Shown piece after piece: positions 17,383 to 25,060 of a DNA stretch of 64,000 nucleotides (positions within the stretch are counted from its first letter, which is position 1; each line of letters opens with the position of its first letter). The notes under the pieces were generated by a model, which was not told the origin of the DNA, searched no databases, and was given only the letters and a program-made list of their open reading frames with translations. The translations under genes and the position numbers were made by a program. This DNA is from Nocardia bovistercoris (GTDB lineage: Bacteria; Actinomycetota; Actinomycetes; Mycobacteriales; Mycobacteriaceae). The stretch spans positions 186,001 through 250,000 of the forward strand of contig NZ_JADMLG010000011.1 of the NCBI RefSeq assembly GCF_015674855.1, given 5' to 3'.

Positions 17383-17670
17383 TCAGACAGCCTCGAAGTA
17401 GTCGATCTTCGGCGCGGCGGCGAGCAGCGGGGCCAGCCGCTGACCGGCGGCGCGGAAGTGCTCGGATTTGCCGTGCAGTTCGAGTGCGGCCGCGTCGTCG
17501 TAGAGCTCGAAGATCCGGTAGGAGGTCGGCTCCGCCTTCGAACGAACCAGTTGGTATTGCTTGTTGCCCGGTTCGTGCAGCGCGATCTGTGCGGCGAGGT
17601 CGGCGAAGACGGATTCGAAGTCCGCGCCTTTGCCCTCCTGGATGGTCAGTTCGGCGATGACAGCGATCAT
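17383..17670 (-). CDS. Putative quinol monooxygenase (ABM domain)
   Basis: A 95-aa dimeric alpha+beta-barrel protein of the antibiotic biosynthesis monooxygenase family, similar in size to YgiN. It contains the typical core ELYDDAAALELHGKSEHF. Such proteins oxidise quinols or polyketides without a tightly bound cofactor. The ATG is preceded by GAAGGAG at good distance. It sits beside the PPOX remnant but is itself intact. Confidence 0.85.
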   Translation of the reverse strand: MIAVIAELTIQEGKGADFESVFADLAAQIALHEPGNKQYQLVRSKAEPTSYRIFELYDDAAALELHGKSEHFRAAGQRLAPLLAAAPKIDYFEAV

Positions 17671-17751
17671 GACAGCTCCTTCGTTGAGCGAGCCGACCCT
17701 CGCGGGACGACCCCGTTGTCTACGTCGCGAGCCTATCCGCCGGTTTCGGGC

Positions 17752-17871
17752 TCAGAGTCGCCGCACACCGATACCAACGGCCGTCACCGCGACCATCGCG
17801 GTCGCCATCACCACCAACATCAGGCTCGACGCGACCGCCGAACGCCGCGTGCGCTTGCGATGCCTGCCCAT
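17752..17871 (-). CDS. Small membrane protein, 39 aa
   Basis: The frame encodes a strongly basic N-terminus (MGRHRKRTRRS), one hydrophobic helix of about 22 residues rich in Val, Met and Ala, and a short basic end. This is the look of a small single-pass inner-membrane protein, with charge distribution favouring an N-in orientation. A weak GAAGGG ribosome site lies upstream. No family is recognised. Confidence 0.5.
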   Translation of the reverse strand: MGRHRKRTRRSAVASSLMLVVMATAMVAVTAVGIGVRRL

Positions 17872-18212
17872 CAGTACCGCCCTTCCACCGTCGATCACCG
17901 GCGCCGCACCTCATGTCGAAGGCCGCGAACACAACCACCGCGACGGCCATGCGATCCGCTCTCCCGCCGACCGGCCGCCGCTCCCCCCGCAACCTTACGG
18001 CGACCCTCGGTCCACGAGGCGACAATCGCGGACTCGCCACGCGCGTTTTCCGGTAACAATTCAGCCCGAGCGAGACGGGACCACCCGTTCCGAACCCTCG
18101 AATCCGCGAGGCCCCGACTCGAAAGCACACGTGCACAATGACTTTCGGAAAACAACTCCGGTGCGGTCGAGTGACCGCGCACCGTCGGTTCCGACGGTGG
18201 ATCCGCAGCGTG
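17872..18212. other. Gene-free stretch with a hairpin
   Basis: No convincing open frame in either strand. It holds the likely promoter of the 39-aa membrane protein and, near its right end, a hairpin that would terminate the glycine-zipper gene. Confidence 0.4.
18180..18199 (-). terminator. Hairpin downstream of the glycine-zipper protein gene
   Basis: CACCGTCG, a 4-nt loop and CGACGGTG form a perfect 8-bp stem 14 nt past the stop codon of the minus-strand gene. There is no T-run, as is common for actinobacterial terminators. Confidence 0.5.
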
Positions 18213-19085
18213 TCAGCCGCCCGGCATCTCTTCGACCGCGGGCGCGTCCTGGGTCGGCCCCATGGCGCGCGGCGGTGCGGTGAAAGCGGCGGTCGCGCCG
18301 ATACCCGCACCGATGCCCGCGCCGATCGCGGCCAGCGGCGCCGCCATGAGCGCCGCGCCGTAGACCGCGCCCATGGGACCGGCGGCCAGGCCGATCGGCG
18401 CGAACGGCAGGCCGATGGCGAGTCCGAGCGCCCCGCCGACGCCCGCGCCGACCAGCGCGAACGGACTCGCGAACGCCGCGCCCGCGGTCGCGCCGACGGC
18501 GGCCGCGCCCATGGTCTGGCCCGCGATCCGATCCGAACGCGTGCGTTCCATGCCGACCGAGTCGAGGAAGGTCGCGATCTCGGCCTCGGTGGCCGCCGCC
18601 GCGTCGTTGACCTGGATCGCCTGCTCGCGCGGCAGCCAGTCCGGAGCGGCGACCTGCACGTCGCCGACGCGCAGCATCCCCGGCGGCGGGGCGATCGGCG
18701 GCACCCGCGGCACCTCGACGGGGGCGTGCAACGCGTCCACCGGCGACAGGTACTGCGGCTGCGGGACCGGCCGCGCCCACTGCAACGAGCTCAGCGTGTC
18801 GTCGGGGATCTTCGCGCCCTGGTACGGCCGGACATTCGGGACCTCGGCGGCGGGCCACTGCGCCGCCGGATCGCCATCGACCGGGTCGGCGACCGGGTGG
18901 ACCGGATTCGCCCGCGCGGGGCCGACGCCGAAGTCGACGCGACTCACGGCGGCGTCCTGTTCCGGGGTCGCCTCTGCGGTGGCGCCGCCGACCAGGCTCA
19001 GGACCACGGGCACCGCGCCCGCGACGACCATCGAACCGACCTTCTGCCTGCGCGGGCCGACCACCCGGTGTTTACCGTTACCCAT
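18213..19085 (-). CDS. Secreted glycine-zipper protein of the Nocardia/Rhodococcus 'insoluble domain' type
   Basis: A 290-aa protein with a basic start and a signal-like hydrophobic segment (MVVAGAVPVVLSLVGGATAEA). A Pro-rich middle follows (VPRVPPIAPPPGMLRVGD), and then a C-terminal region from about residue 190 to 270 composed almost entirely of Gly, Ala and small hydrophobics with GxxxG spacing (AGAGVGGALGLAIGLPFAPI). Such glycine zippers form tight membrane helix hairpins or channels. Similar proteins are conserved in mycolic-acid actinomycetes without known function. The downstream neighbour on the same strand is the ABM gene region; the kinase gene lies upstream. Confidence 0.7.
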   Translation of the reverse strand: MGNGKHRVVGPRRQKVGSMVVAGAVPVVLSLVGGATAEATPEQDAAVSRVDFGVGPARANPVHPVADPVDGDPAAQWPAAEVPNVRPYQGAKIPDDTLSSLQWARPVPQPQYLSPVDALHAPVEVPRVPPIAPPPGMLRVGDVQVAAPDWLPREQAIQVNDAAAATEAEIATFLDSVGMERTRSDRIAGQTMGAAAVGATAGAAFASPFALVGAGVGGALGLAIGLPFAPIGLAAGPMGAVYGAALMAAPLAAIGAGIGAGIGATAAFTAPPRAMGPTQDAPAVEEMPGG

Positions 19086-19189
19086 CGATCACCTTTTCAT
19101 CGTGAACCGTACGTCGTGTCGATTCGCATTCGGAGCGTCCGGCCCCGGAGATGGGTGCGGTCCAGTGGGGTGAACGCGCGGGCGGGTCC

Positions 19190-20650
19190 TCAGCCGACCC
19201 GGTCGAGTCGGGCCGTGACCCGCTCCGGCGCGCCCGCGCGGGTCACACCCGAGTAGGAGAAGGTGAGACCGTCGTCGGCCGCCGCCGTCACCGCGACGGT
19301 GCCGTTGGGAATGCACGGCCCGGACACGATCTGCTCGTAGTAGGACGCGGCGCGGCCGTCCTCGCCTTCCTCGCGCAGCGTCAGCTCACCGGAGCAGTTT
19401 CCGCCGGGAACCTCGTAGAGCGTGCTGCCGACCACGGTGCCCACCGGGCCGGAACGCAGGCTGATGGTCATCCGATACCGCGTCAGCACGCCCGCGTCGT
19501 CCTGCTCCGCGACGCCCTGCCACTTGCCGACCAGCGGTTCGACGGCCGGTATCACGACCGAGGAGTCGCCGAAGGGGAATCCGTGCTCGAGCGCCGCCGT
19601 CAGTCCGAGGACTCCGGCGCCGACCGCCGCGACGGCGCCAACCACGAGTGCGGGCTTGCGGAGGCCGAGCGGGCCACGACCGCGCGCCCGCACTTCGCCG
19701 CCGGTCGAATCGGCCGCCGACTCGCCGGACACCGTGGGCGGGTAGACGCCGTAGCCCTCGGTCGGCCGGGCCGCAGGAAGCGGCGCCGATCGGTAGGGAG
19801 CCACGACGGCGCGACCCGACGAAGCGGCCTCGAGGTCGGCGGCGAACCGCGCGCAATCCGGATAGCGGTCCTCGGGGTCCTTCGCCAGGGCGCGCGCGAC
19901 GACCGCGTCGAACGCCTCCGGCACCAACGGATTCCGCGCGCTCGGGCGGGGCGCTGGGCGGTGCAGATGGCCGTGCATCAACTGGGCCGCGTTGCCGCCC
20001 GGATACGGGATCTCGCCGGTGAGCATGTGATAGAAGGTGCACCCGAGGGAGTAGACGTCGGCGCGCCGGTCCACCGGCGCGCCGAAATCGAGCCGTTCGG
20101 GGGCCGTGTACTGGAAGCTCGCGTACACCTCGTTGGTCCGGGTGAGCACGACGCTGTCCTCGAGATGTTTCGCGATGCCGAAATCGGTGAGCAGCGCCCG
20201 TTCCGCGGGTCCTCGGGTGAGCAGGATATTGGCGGGTTTGACGTCACGGTGCAGGACGCCCACGTCGTGGGCGTGGGCGAGCGCGTCGGCGGCCGCGAGC
20301 GCGATCCGCACCGCCCGTTCCGGCGCCATCGGTCCGCGCGCCAGAACCGCGCCCAGATCGGCGCCGTCCACGTAGGCCATCGAGATCCACGGCCGTCCGT
20401 CCTCGTCGCCGCGCGCGTGCACGGTGACGATATTCGGATGCGAGAGCCGGGCCACCATATCGGCTTCCCGCTGGAATCTGCGGTGCGCGTCCTCGTCCTC
20501 GCCGACCGCGCGGGTGAGCACCTTGAGCGCGACGAATCTCGGCAGTCCGCGGTCGTGGGCGAGGTAGACCTCGCCCATGCCCCCGGCCCCGAGCAATCGT
20601 TCGATGCGGTATCCGGCGAATATCCGCCCCGGAACCAACGCTGACCCCAC
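19190..20650 (-). CDS. Membrane Ser/Thr protein kinase, PknB type, with unusual extracellular domain
   Basis: A 486-aa Hanks-type kinase. The catalytic domain spans about 10-275: glycine loop GAGGMGEVYL (21-30), Lys43, HRD with Asp136 in LHRDVKPANILL, DFG Asp156 and APE at 183-185. Thr170 and Thr172 in the activation loop are likely autophosphorylation sites. A juxtamembrane Pro/Ser linker leads to one helix at about 333-354. The outside domain of about 130 residues starts at VEPLVGKWQGVAEQDDAG and has two Cys. It is not PASTA repeats but looks like a small beta-barrel. The GTG start was chosen because GGAGG lies five bases upstream. Confidence 0.92.
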   Translation of the reverse strand: MGSALVPGRIFAGYRIERLLGAGGMGEVYLAHDRGLPRFVALKVLTRAVGEDEDAHRRFQREADMVARLSHPNIVTVHARGDEDGRPWISMAYVDGADLGAVLARGPMAPERAVRIALAAADALAHAHDVGVLHRDVKPANILLTRGPAERALLTDFGIAKHLEDSVVLTRTNEVYASFQYTAPERLDFGAPVDRRADVYSLGCTFYHMLTGEIPYPGGNAAQLMHGHLHRPAPRPSARNPLVPEAFDAVVARALAKDPEDRYPDCARFAADLEAASSGRAVVAPYRSAPLPAARPTEGYGVYPPTVSGESAADSTGGEVRARGRGPLGLRKPALVVGAVAAVGAGVLGLTAALEHGFPFGDSSVVIPAVEPLVGKWQGVAEQDDAGVLTRYRMTISLRSGPVGTVVGSTLYEVPGGNCSGELTLREEGEDGRAASYYEQIVSGPCIPNGTVAVTAAADDGLTFSYSGVTRAGAPERVTARLDRVG

Positions 20651-20986
20651 CGTAGCCCTCCACATGTCGTGCTCGAGCCGAGAATACGCGTCGCCACGGC
20701 GGCATCTCCCGATCAGGAAGTTCGCGAAAGCGGTGGCAACGGTGCGGCCGGATCGGGCCGTGCCGCGGTGCGGCCGACGCGTGGCAGACGCCGTTCGGTC
20801 CGGCCGCCGCCACCAGACGCGGGGACGCGCACGGTATGAGGGCGGCCGTGGACTGTCGCCGCGGTCGCGCGAAGCCGACGAATCGAATGCGCCCACCGAG
20901 CGCGAGCCGAAGATCCTGCGGTAAGCGATACCGTGGGGTAGCGGCGTCGCGGACCGCCGAGCCGGCGCGATGCGGGAAGATCCTTG

Positions 20987-21008
20987 ATCCGGACAATAAA
21001 GTCCGGAT
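20987..21008. promoter_or_regulatory. Perfect inverted repeat in the kinase/GDSL intergenic region
   Basis: ATCCGGAC, aataaa, GTCCGGAT form a perfect 8-bp dyad with a 6-bp AT centre. It lies 79 bp before the GDSL hydrolase start, inside a 436-bp gap with no genes between divergent kinase and hydrolase. A TTGATC just overlapping its left arm could be a -35 box, which would make this an operator. The rest of the gap shows nothing recognisable. Confidence 0.45.
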
Positions 21009-21086
21009 AGGTTGGTCCCGCATCGGTCGGATCGGCATCGCCGACCGCTCGACACCGTGGTCACCGAAATGAATGGGAGTTCGACG

Positions 21087-22448
21087 ATGAGACATCCCGC
21101 CGCGCCCGCGCGCGGAAAGCGCGCGCGCCGATCGCCGTCGCCCTGGGTCGCCGCTGCCGCGGCCGGGGTGCTCACCGGGGCTCTCGCCGTCACCGCGCTT
21201 CCGCCCGCGATCGGATCGGCCGACGAACCAGGCTGTGGCGGAACGCATTTCGTGGCATCATGGGCGGCCTCGCCCACCGACGCCGTCACCCCGTTCGATG
21301 CGACGGGCGGACTCGTCCCGCTCACGGTCGACGATCAGACCTTCCGGATGATCGTCTCACCCCACCTCGGCGGCGAACAGTTGCGCGTGCGGCTTACCAA
21401 CCGATTCGGACTCACCCCCGTCACCTTCGACCGGGTCAGCGTCGGCGACCGGATCTCCGGCGCGACGGTGGGGAATGTCGCAGCGGTGCGGTTCGGCGGC
21501 CGGGATTCGGTGACCATCGAACCCGGCGCGGAGGCGCTCAGCGATCCGGTGTCGTTCCCGGTCGCCGCGTTCGCGCCGCTTGCCGTCAGCATCCACGTCG
21601 CCGGGCAGGCGGGTCCGCCGACCAAACACTGGAACGCCAACGCGACCTCCTACTACTCCCCCGCGGGCAGCGGCGACCTCACCGGCCGCGCCGACGCGGG
21701 CGGTTTCACGGCGACCACCCAGTCCTGGTTCTATGTCTCGGCCGTCGACGTGCTCGCCCCGGCGGGCACCCGCGCGGTGGTGGCCTTCGGCGACTCCATC
21801 ACCGACGGTTTCGTCGGCAGCACCCCGATCAGCATCCCGGTCGACCGCGCCGCCGCCGACACCGACGGCCGCTATCCCGACGTGTTGCAACACCGCCTGA
21901 ACGCGCAGCGCGTTCCGGTCTCGGTGGTCAACGCGGGCATCGGCAGCAATCGAGTGCTGGCCAGTGGCGAACCGCTGCTGCTCGGCCCGAGCGGCCTGTC
22001 GCGATTCCAGCGTGACGCGCTCGATCAGGCCGGGGTGAGCGGCGTGCTCGTCCAGGAGGGCATCAACGATCTCGGACTGCCGCCGCAGGCCGACGCCGCG
22101 TCCATGATCTCGGGCTACGAACAGCTCATCGCGGCGGCCCGCCGCGCGGGCAAGAAGGTCTGGCTCGGCACGCTGCTGCCCGCCTCCGACGCGCTCGTCG
22201 ACGGGGTACTCATCGCCCCGCGCAGCGAAACCGAACGTCAGGCCATCAACGCCTGGATCCGCGGCCAGCGCCTCGCCGACGGCATCGTCGACTTCGACGC
22301 CGCACTGCGCGATCCGGGTGATCCGGCGGTGCTGCGCGACGAATACTCCAGCGTCGACCGGCTGCACCCGAGCCTCGCGGGCTATCGCGCCATGGCCGAG
22401 GCCGTCGACACCGCCCTGCTCGCGGACACCCGGTCACCCGCCTGCTGA
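21087..22448 (+). CDS. Secreted SGNH/GDSL hydrolase
   Basis: A 453-aa secreted esterase/lipase-type protein. The signal peptide has an Arg-rich start (GKRARRSPSPW) and a long Ala/Val core ending near LPPAIGSADE. An N-terminal beta domain (about 50-210) precedes the SGNH core: block I FGDSITDGF with the nucleophilic Ser, block II GIGSN, block III GINDLG, and block V DRLHPS with the catalytic Asp and His. Length and order match the actinobacterial family with a jelly-roll domain before the hydrolase. The ATG was chosen for the GGGAG 7 nt upstream; another ATG lies five codons earlier. The natural ester substrate is unknown. Confidence 0.92.
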   Translation: MRHPAAPARGKRARRSPSPWVAAAAAGVLTGALAVTALPPAIGSADEPGCGGTHFVASWAASPTDAVTPFDATGGLVPLTVDDQTFRMIVSPHLGGEQLRVRLTNRFGLTPVTFDRVSVGDRISGATVGNVAAVRFGGRDSVTIEPGAEALSDPVSFPVAAFAPLAVSIHVAGQAGPPTKHWNANATSYYSPAGSGDLTGRADAGGFTATTQSWFYVSAVDVLAPAGTRAVVAFGDSITDGFVGSTPISIPVDRAAADTDGRYPDVLQHRLNAQRVPVSVVNAGIGSNRVLASGEPLLLGPSGLSRFQRDALDQAGVSGVLVQEGINDLGLPPQADAASMISGYEQLIAAARRAGKKVWLGTLLPASDALVDGVLIAPRSETERQAINAWIRGQRLADGIVDFDAALRDPGDPAVLRDEYSSVDRLHPSLAGYRAMAEAVDTALLADTRSPAC

Positions 22449-22541
22449 GCGCGGGCCCTCCCGCAGACGAATGCACCTGGCGGACAACCGAATCCGAACC
22501 GGAAGTCCGACCGGGAGCGGGCGGCCCTCAACCATTCCAGC

Positions 22542-22573
22542 ACACGCAATAGTGCGATACCTTCATTGCGTGT
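22542..22573. repeat. Perfect 9-bp inverted repeat with 14-bp spacer
   Basis: ACACGCAAT and ATTGCGTGT flank agtgcgatac cttc in the gap after the GDSL gene. It could be a hairpin in the 3' region of either converging transcript or an operator; no T-run follows it. Confidence 0.5.
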
Positions 22574-22733
22574 CACGGAATCGGCGCTGGTTGGCCAGGT
22601 TCCGCCACGCGCTCCGACAGCAGGCGGGCCGCACGGTATCGACGCGAAACCCACTGTCGCCGAACGACATCGATCCGGACCGCCGGTACGGCGATCCGGA
22701 TCGATGGGGTACTCGATGTGGAGCGGCTTCGGA

Positions 22734-22802
22734 TCAGGAATCCGAGCTGAGCGAGCCCAGGAGCGTCACGAGCAGAGCGAGCAGGTCACCGATGATGTCC
22801 AT
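22734..22802 (-). CDS. 22-aa hydrophobic, acidic peptide (modulin-like candidate)
   Basis: A very short frame with a clear AGAGG ribosome site four bases before its ATG. The peptide starts MDIIGDLLALLVTLLG and ends in a Ser/Asp tail. It has Asp at 2, 6 and 21 and no basic residue. Residues 3-18 are almost all aliphatic with Gly at 5 and 16, so a membrane-inserting or amphipathic helix is likely. Upstream on the minus strand lies an AT-richer region with a TTGACT hexamer (22887-22892) usable as a -35 box. Size and pattern recall phenol-soluble-modulin-like or leaderless bacteriocin-like peptides, but no family assignment is possible. Confidence 0.45.
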   Translation of the reverse strand: MDIIGDLLALLVTLLGSLSSDS

Positions 22803-23388
22803 GTTTCCTCTTTTCTCGTCACGGTGAGAATATCCCCACCTTCGCCGCGATTTCGGCGATACATGAAAACTAACCCACCCCCGTCGAGTCAAAACACAAT
22901 TTCGACCACCCGTTATCCAGAGTTTATCCGACTCGAGCGGTTTCAAGAATGATCGTGCCCACATTCTCGATAAGCCGCTACAGCTGTCCGGAAATAAACG
23001 CGAACCCGTACCCGGGGCACGAAATCGGACATCTAACCATGCGGTACGACCGACTGCGATCGGCCCCTATCAGGAAACACCATCACTTCTAGTACTCGCG
23101 GTCGGAAACGGCCGCCAGTAGTATCACACCATTCGGCAACCGGTAGCGTGTTTCGACCATCAGGTCCGCGCTCTCCCCCCGGGCGGAAATCTAATTATTT
23201 ATCGCCTCCGACTGTTTCGAATTACGCTTCCGGGGTATCGGCAATAATTTATCCGCGGAACCTGCTGTCCACTTTCCGCCGCACCCCGCATATCCGCGCG
23301 AATTCCGCGGCGGCCGACCTCGGAGAGCCGCCCCGGTCGACCTGTTCCTGAACGGAGCCGCGATCCCACGTGAACGTCGGGAACTTAC
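22803..23388. other. AT-richer gene-free region upstream of the small peptide
   Basis: The stretch is visibly less GC-rich than everything around it, with runs such as taattattta and ggaaataaacgcg. It has no convincing protein frame in either direction. It probably carries the promoter of the 22-aa peptide and could hide a small RNA or be a scar of transfer. Confidence 0.45.
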
Positions 23389-24078
23389 TCAGTTCCGATC
23401 GGCCGCTTCCGCGGCAGCGCGCGCGACGAGGCCGTCGAGGATGAGATCGAGCCCGAAGGTGAACTCGTCGGCGTAGGCGTAGCCGGGTCGCAGGGCGTGT
23501 CCGGTGATGAAGGCGTTCAGGTGCGGATAGGCGTCGGGGGGCATGGCGGCCTTGATGTCGGCGGCCATCTCGCCCAGTTCGCCCTCGCCGTCGAAGGGCA
23601 GGTTGACCTCCTGCAGCACGAACCCGTACACGTAGCTGTCGACCACCGACAGCGTGTGCGCGATCATGATCAGCGAGAAGCCCGCCCCGCTCAGGACGCC
23701 GATGGCCCAGTCGTGGTGGCGCAGGGTGGCGGGACCGGGATCGGCGCGCGACTCCATCAGCCCGACCGCCCACGGATGCCGCAGCAGCGCGGCGCGCAGC
23801 GAGACGGCGCGCGACCGAGTGGCGGCGAGCCACCCGCCTTCCGGATCGGGGAGTTCGACTTCGGCGAACACCGCGTCGACCATGCCGTCGAGGATCTCGG
23901 GCTTGCCGCCGACGTGGTGGTAGAGCGACATCGCCTCCACCCCGAGCCGATCGGCGACCTTGCGCATGGTCAAGGAATGGACGCCCTGTTCGTCGGCGAC
24001 CGCGACGGCGGCCGCGACCAACCGCTGCCTGGTGAGCGGAATACGCTGCGCGCCATCGACATTGGCTTCCCTCGCCAT
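23389..24078 (-). CDS. TetR-family regulator with TetR-type C-terminal domain
   Basis: A 229-aa repressor. The N-terminal helix-turn-helix reads LTMRKVADRLGVEAMSLYHH. The C-terminal ligand domain contains RHHDWAIGVLSGAGF, like the TetR_C-type proteins. The ATG was chosen because it is followed by MAREANVDGAQRIPLTRQRL, a usual TetR N-terminus. It is divergent from an NAD(P)-binding protein gene, and two tandem palindromes lie between them, so it should repress that gene and itself. Confidence 0.9.
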   Translation of the reverse strand: MAREANVDGAQRIPLTRQRLVAAAVAVADEQGVHSLTMRKVADRLGVEAMSLYHHVGGKPEILDGMVDAVFAEVELPDPEGGWLAATRSRAVSLRAALLRHPWAVGLMESRADPGPATLRHHDWAIGVLSGAGFSLIMIAHTLSVVDSYVYGFVLQEVNLPFDGEGELGEMAADIKAAMPPDAYPHLNAFITGHALRPGYAYADEFTFGLDLILDGLVARAAAEAADRN

Positions 24079-24106
24079 ACCGCCCTTTCGCCGCTCGCCG
24101 AAGATC

Positions 24107-24135
24107 TTGACAACCTTACCCGGTACGCCTACCTT
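24107..24135 (+). promoter_or_regulatory. Promoter of the NAD(P)-binding protein gene
   Basis: TTGACA, a 17-bp spacer and TACCTT match a sigma70-type -35/-10 pair on the plus strand. The -10 box overlaps the first TetR operator arm, so repressor binding would block polymerase. Confidence 0.6.
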
Positions 24136-24165
24136 ATGCCGTAAGGTCACCTTATGACGTAAGGC
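24131..24165. promoter_or_regulatory. Two tandem TetR operators
   Basis: ACCTTAtgccgTAAGGT and ACCTTAtgacgTAAGGc are two nearly identical 17-bp dyads one base apart, so their centres are 18 bp apart. They lie between the divergent TetR and NAD(P)-binding genes, arranged for binding of two dimers. Confidence 0.75.
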
Positions 24166-24193
24166 CACCCGACGAAAGCGACGGATTCCGCCG

Positions 24194-24922
24194 ATGACCA
24201 CCGAAAGCCACACCCATCCCACGCCGCCCCTGCGCGTCTGCATCGTCGGCGCCTCGGGGAAGCTCGGGCAGTACATGATCGACAACGCCCTCGCCCGCGG
24301 CTACGAGGTCACCGGCGTCTGCCGAGAACGCAGCGTCGCCAAACTCGAACGATTCGGCGACCGCATCCGCATCCTGCCCGGCCACACCGATGACGCCGAG
24401 GTCATCGCCCGCGCCGTCGACGGCTGCGACGGCGTGCTCACCGTGCTCGCTCCGTGGGGCACCGACGACTACGCCTCCGGCACCGCCCGCGCGGTACTCG
24501 AGCACACCCGCCACGGCGCGCGACTCGTCTTCTCCTGCGGATGGCACATCACCCGCGACGGAAAAGACCGCTACACCCGCAAGCTCCGCGCGTTCGTCGC
24601 GGTCTTCGGCTTCCTCGCCCGCGTCGCACGCATCGCCGATCTCGACGACCAGGTGCGGGCCTGTCGCCTCATCTTCGACAGCGACACCAGCTGGACCGTG
24701 GTGCGCGGCAGCGACCTCGAAGAGGGCCCCGCCGAAGGGCTCCCGATCTGGCGCGAGCACGTCGGCGACCCGGCCTTGGCGGACAATCTCACCCGGCGAA
24801 TCGACTTCGCGGACTTCATGGTTCACGCACTCACCGACGACGCCCTCGTCCGGCGGGCGCCCGCTATCGTCGGGTGCCGCACGCAGTCGGCTCTCGCGCA
24901 CGCCGAGCCCACCTCGGCGTAG
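24194..24922 (+). CDS. NAD(P)-binding atypical short-chain reductase (NmrA-like)
   Basis: A 242-aa Rossmann-fold protein. The nucleotide-binding motif is CIVGASGKLGQYMIDNAL, followed by a segment scanning the epimerase pattern (DGCDGVLTVLAPWGTDDY) and WTVVRGSDLEEGP. No SDR Tyr-x-x-x-Lys catalytic pair is evident, so it belongs with atypical NAD(P)H-binding sensors or reductases. It is under a strong candidate promoter overlapped by tandem TetR operators, so expression is probably inducible. Substrate unknown. Confidence 0.82.
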   Translation: MTTESHTHPTPPLRVCIVGASGKLGQYMIDNALARGYEVTGVCRERSVAKLERFGDRIRILPGHTDDAEVIARAVDGCDGVLTVLAPWGTDDYASGTARAVLEHTRHGARLVFSCGWHITRDGKDRYTRKLRAFVAVFGFLARVARIADLDDQVRACRLIFDSDTSWTVVRGSDLEEGPAEGLPIWREHVGDPALADNLTRRIDFADFMVHALTDDALVRRAPAIVGCRTQSALAHAEPTSA

Positions 24923-25060
24923 ACCTGCCCTGCCGGGGATCCTCGCTCGCCGCGCTCGCACCGCGGGGTCGGGTCCTCGACGAGGACTTCCGTAGTTCCT
25001 ACCCGACAGCGCGGCGCCGCACGCTCACATCTCGCGAAAATAGTTGGTGTGAAACGTGGT

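Noticed and set aside
22452..22465. Short GCGGG/CCCGC hairpin after the GDSL stop
   Set aside because: A 5-bp stem without T-run is weak evidence for a terminator in this GC content.
23148..23351. 67-codon plus-strand frame in the AT-richer region
   Set aside because: No ribosome site, odd composition and no domain.
24973..24987. 15-bp palindrome GTCCTCG-A-CGAGGAC between convergent genes
   Set aside because: The loop is too short for a terminator, and no gene starts here for it to regulate; kept only as a note.
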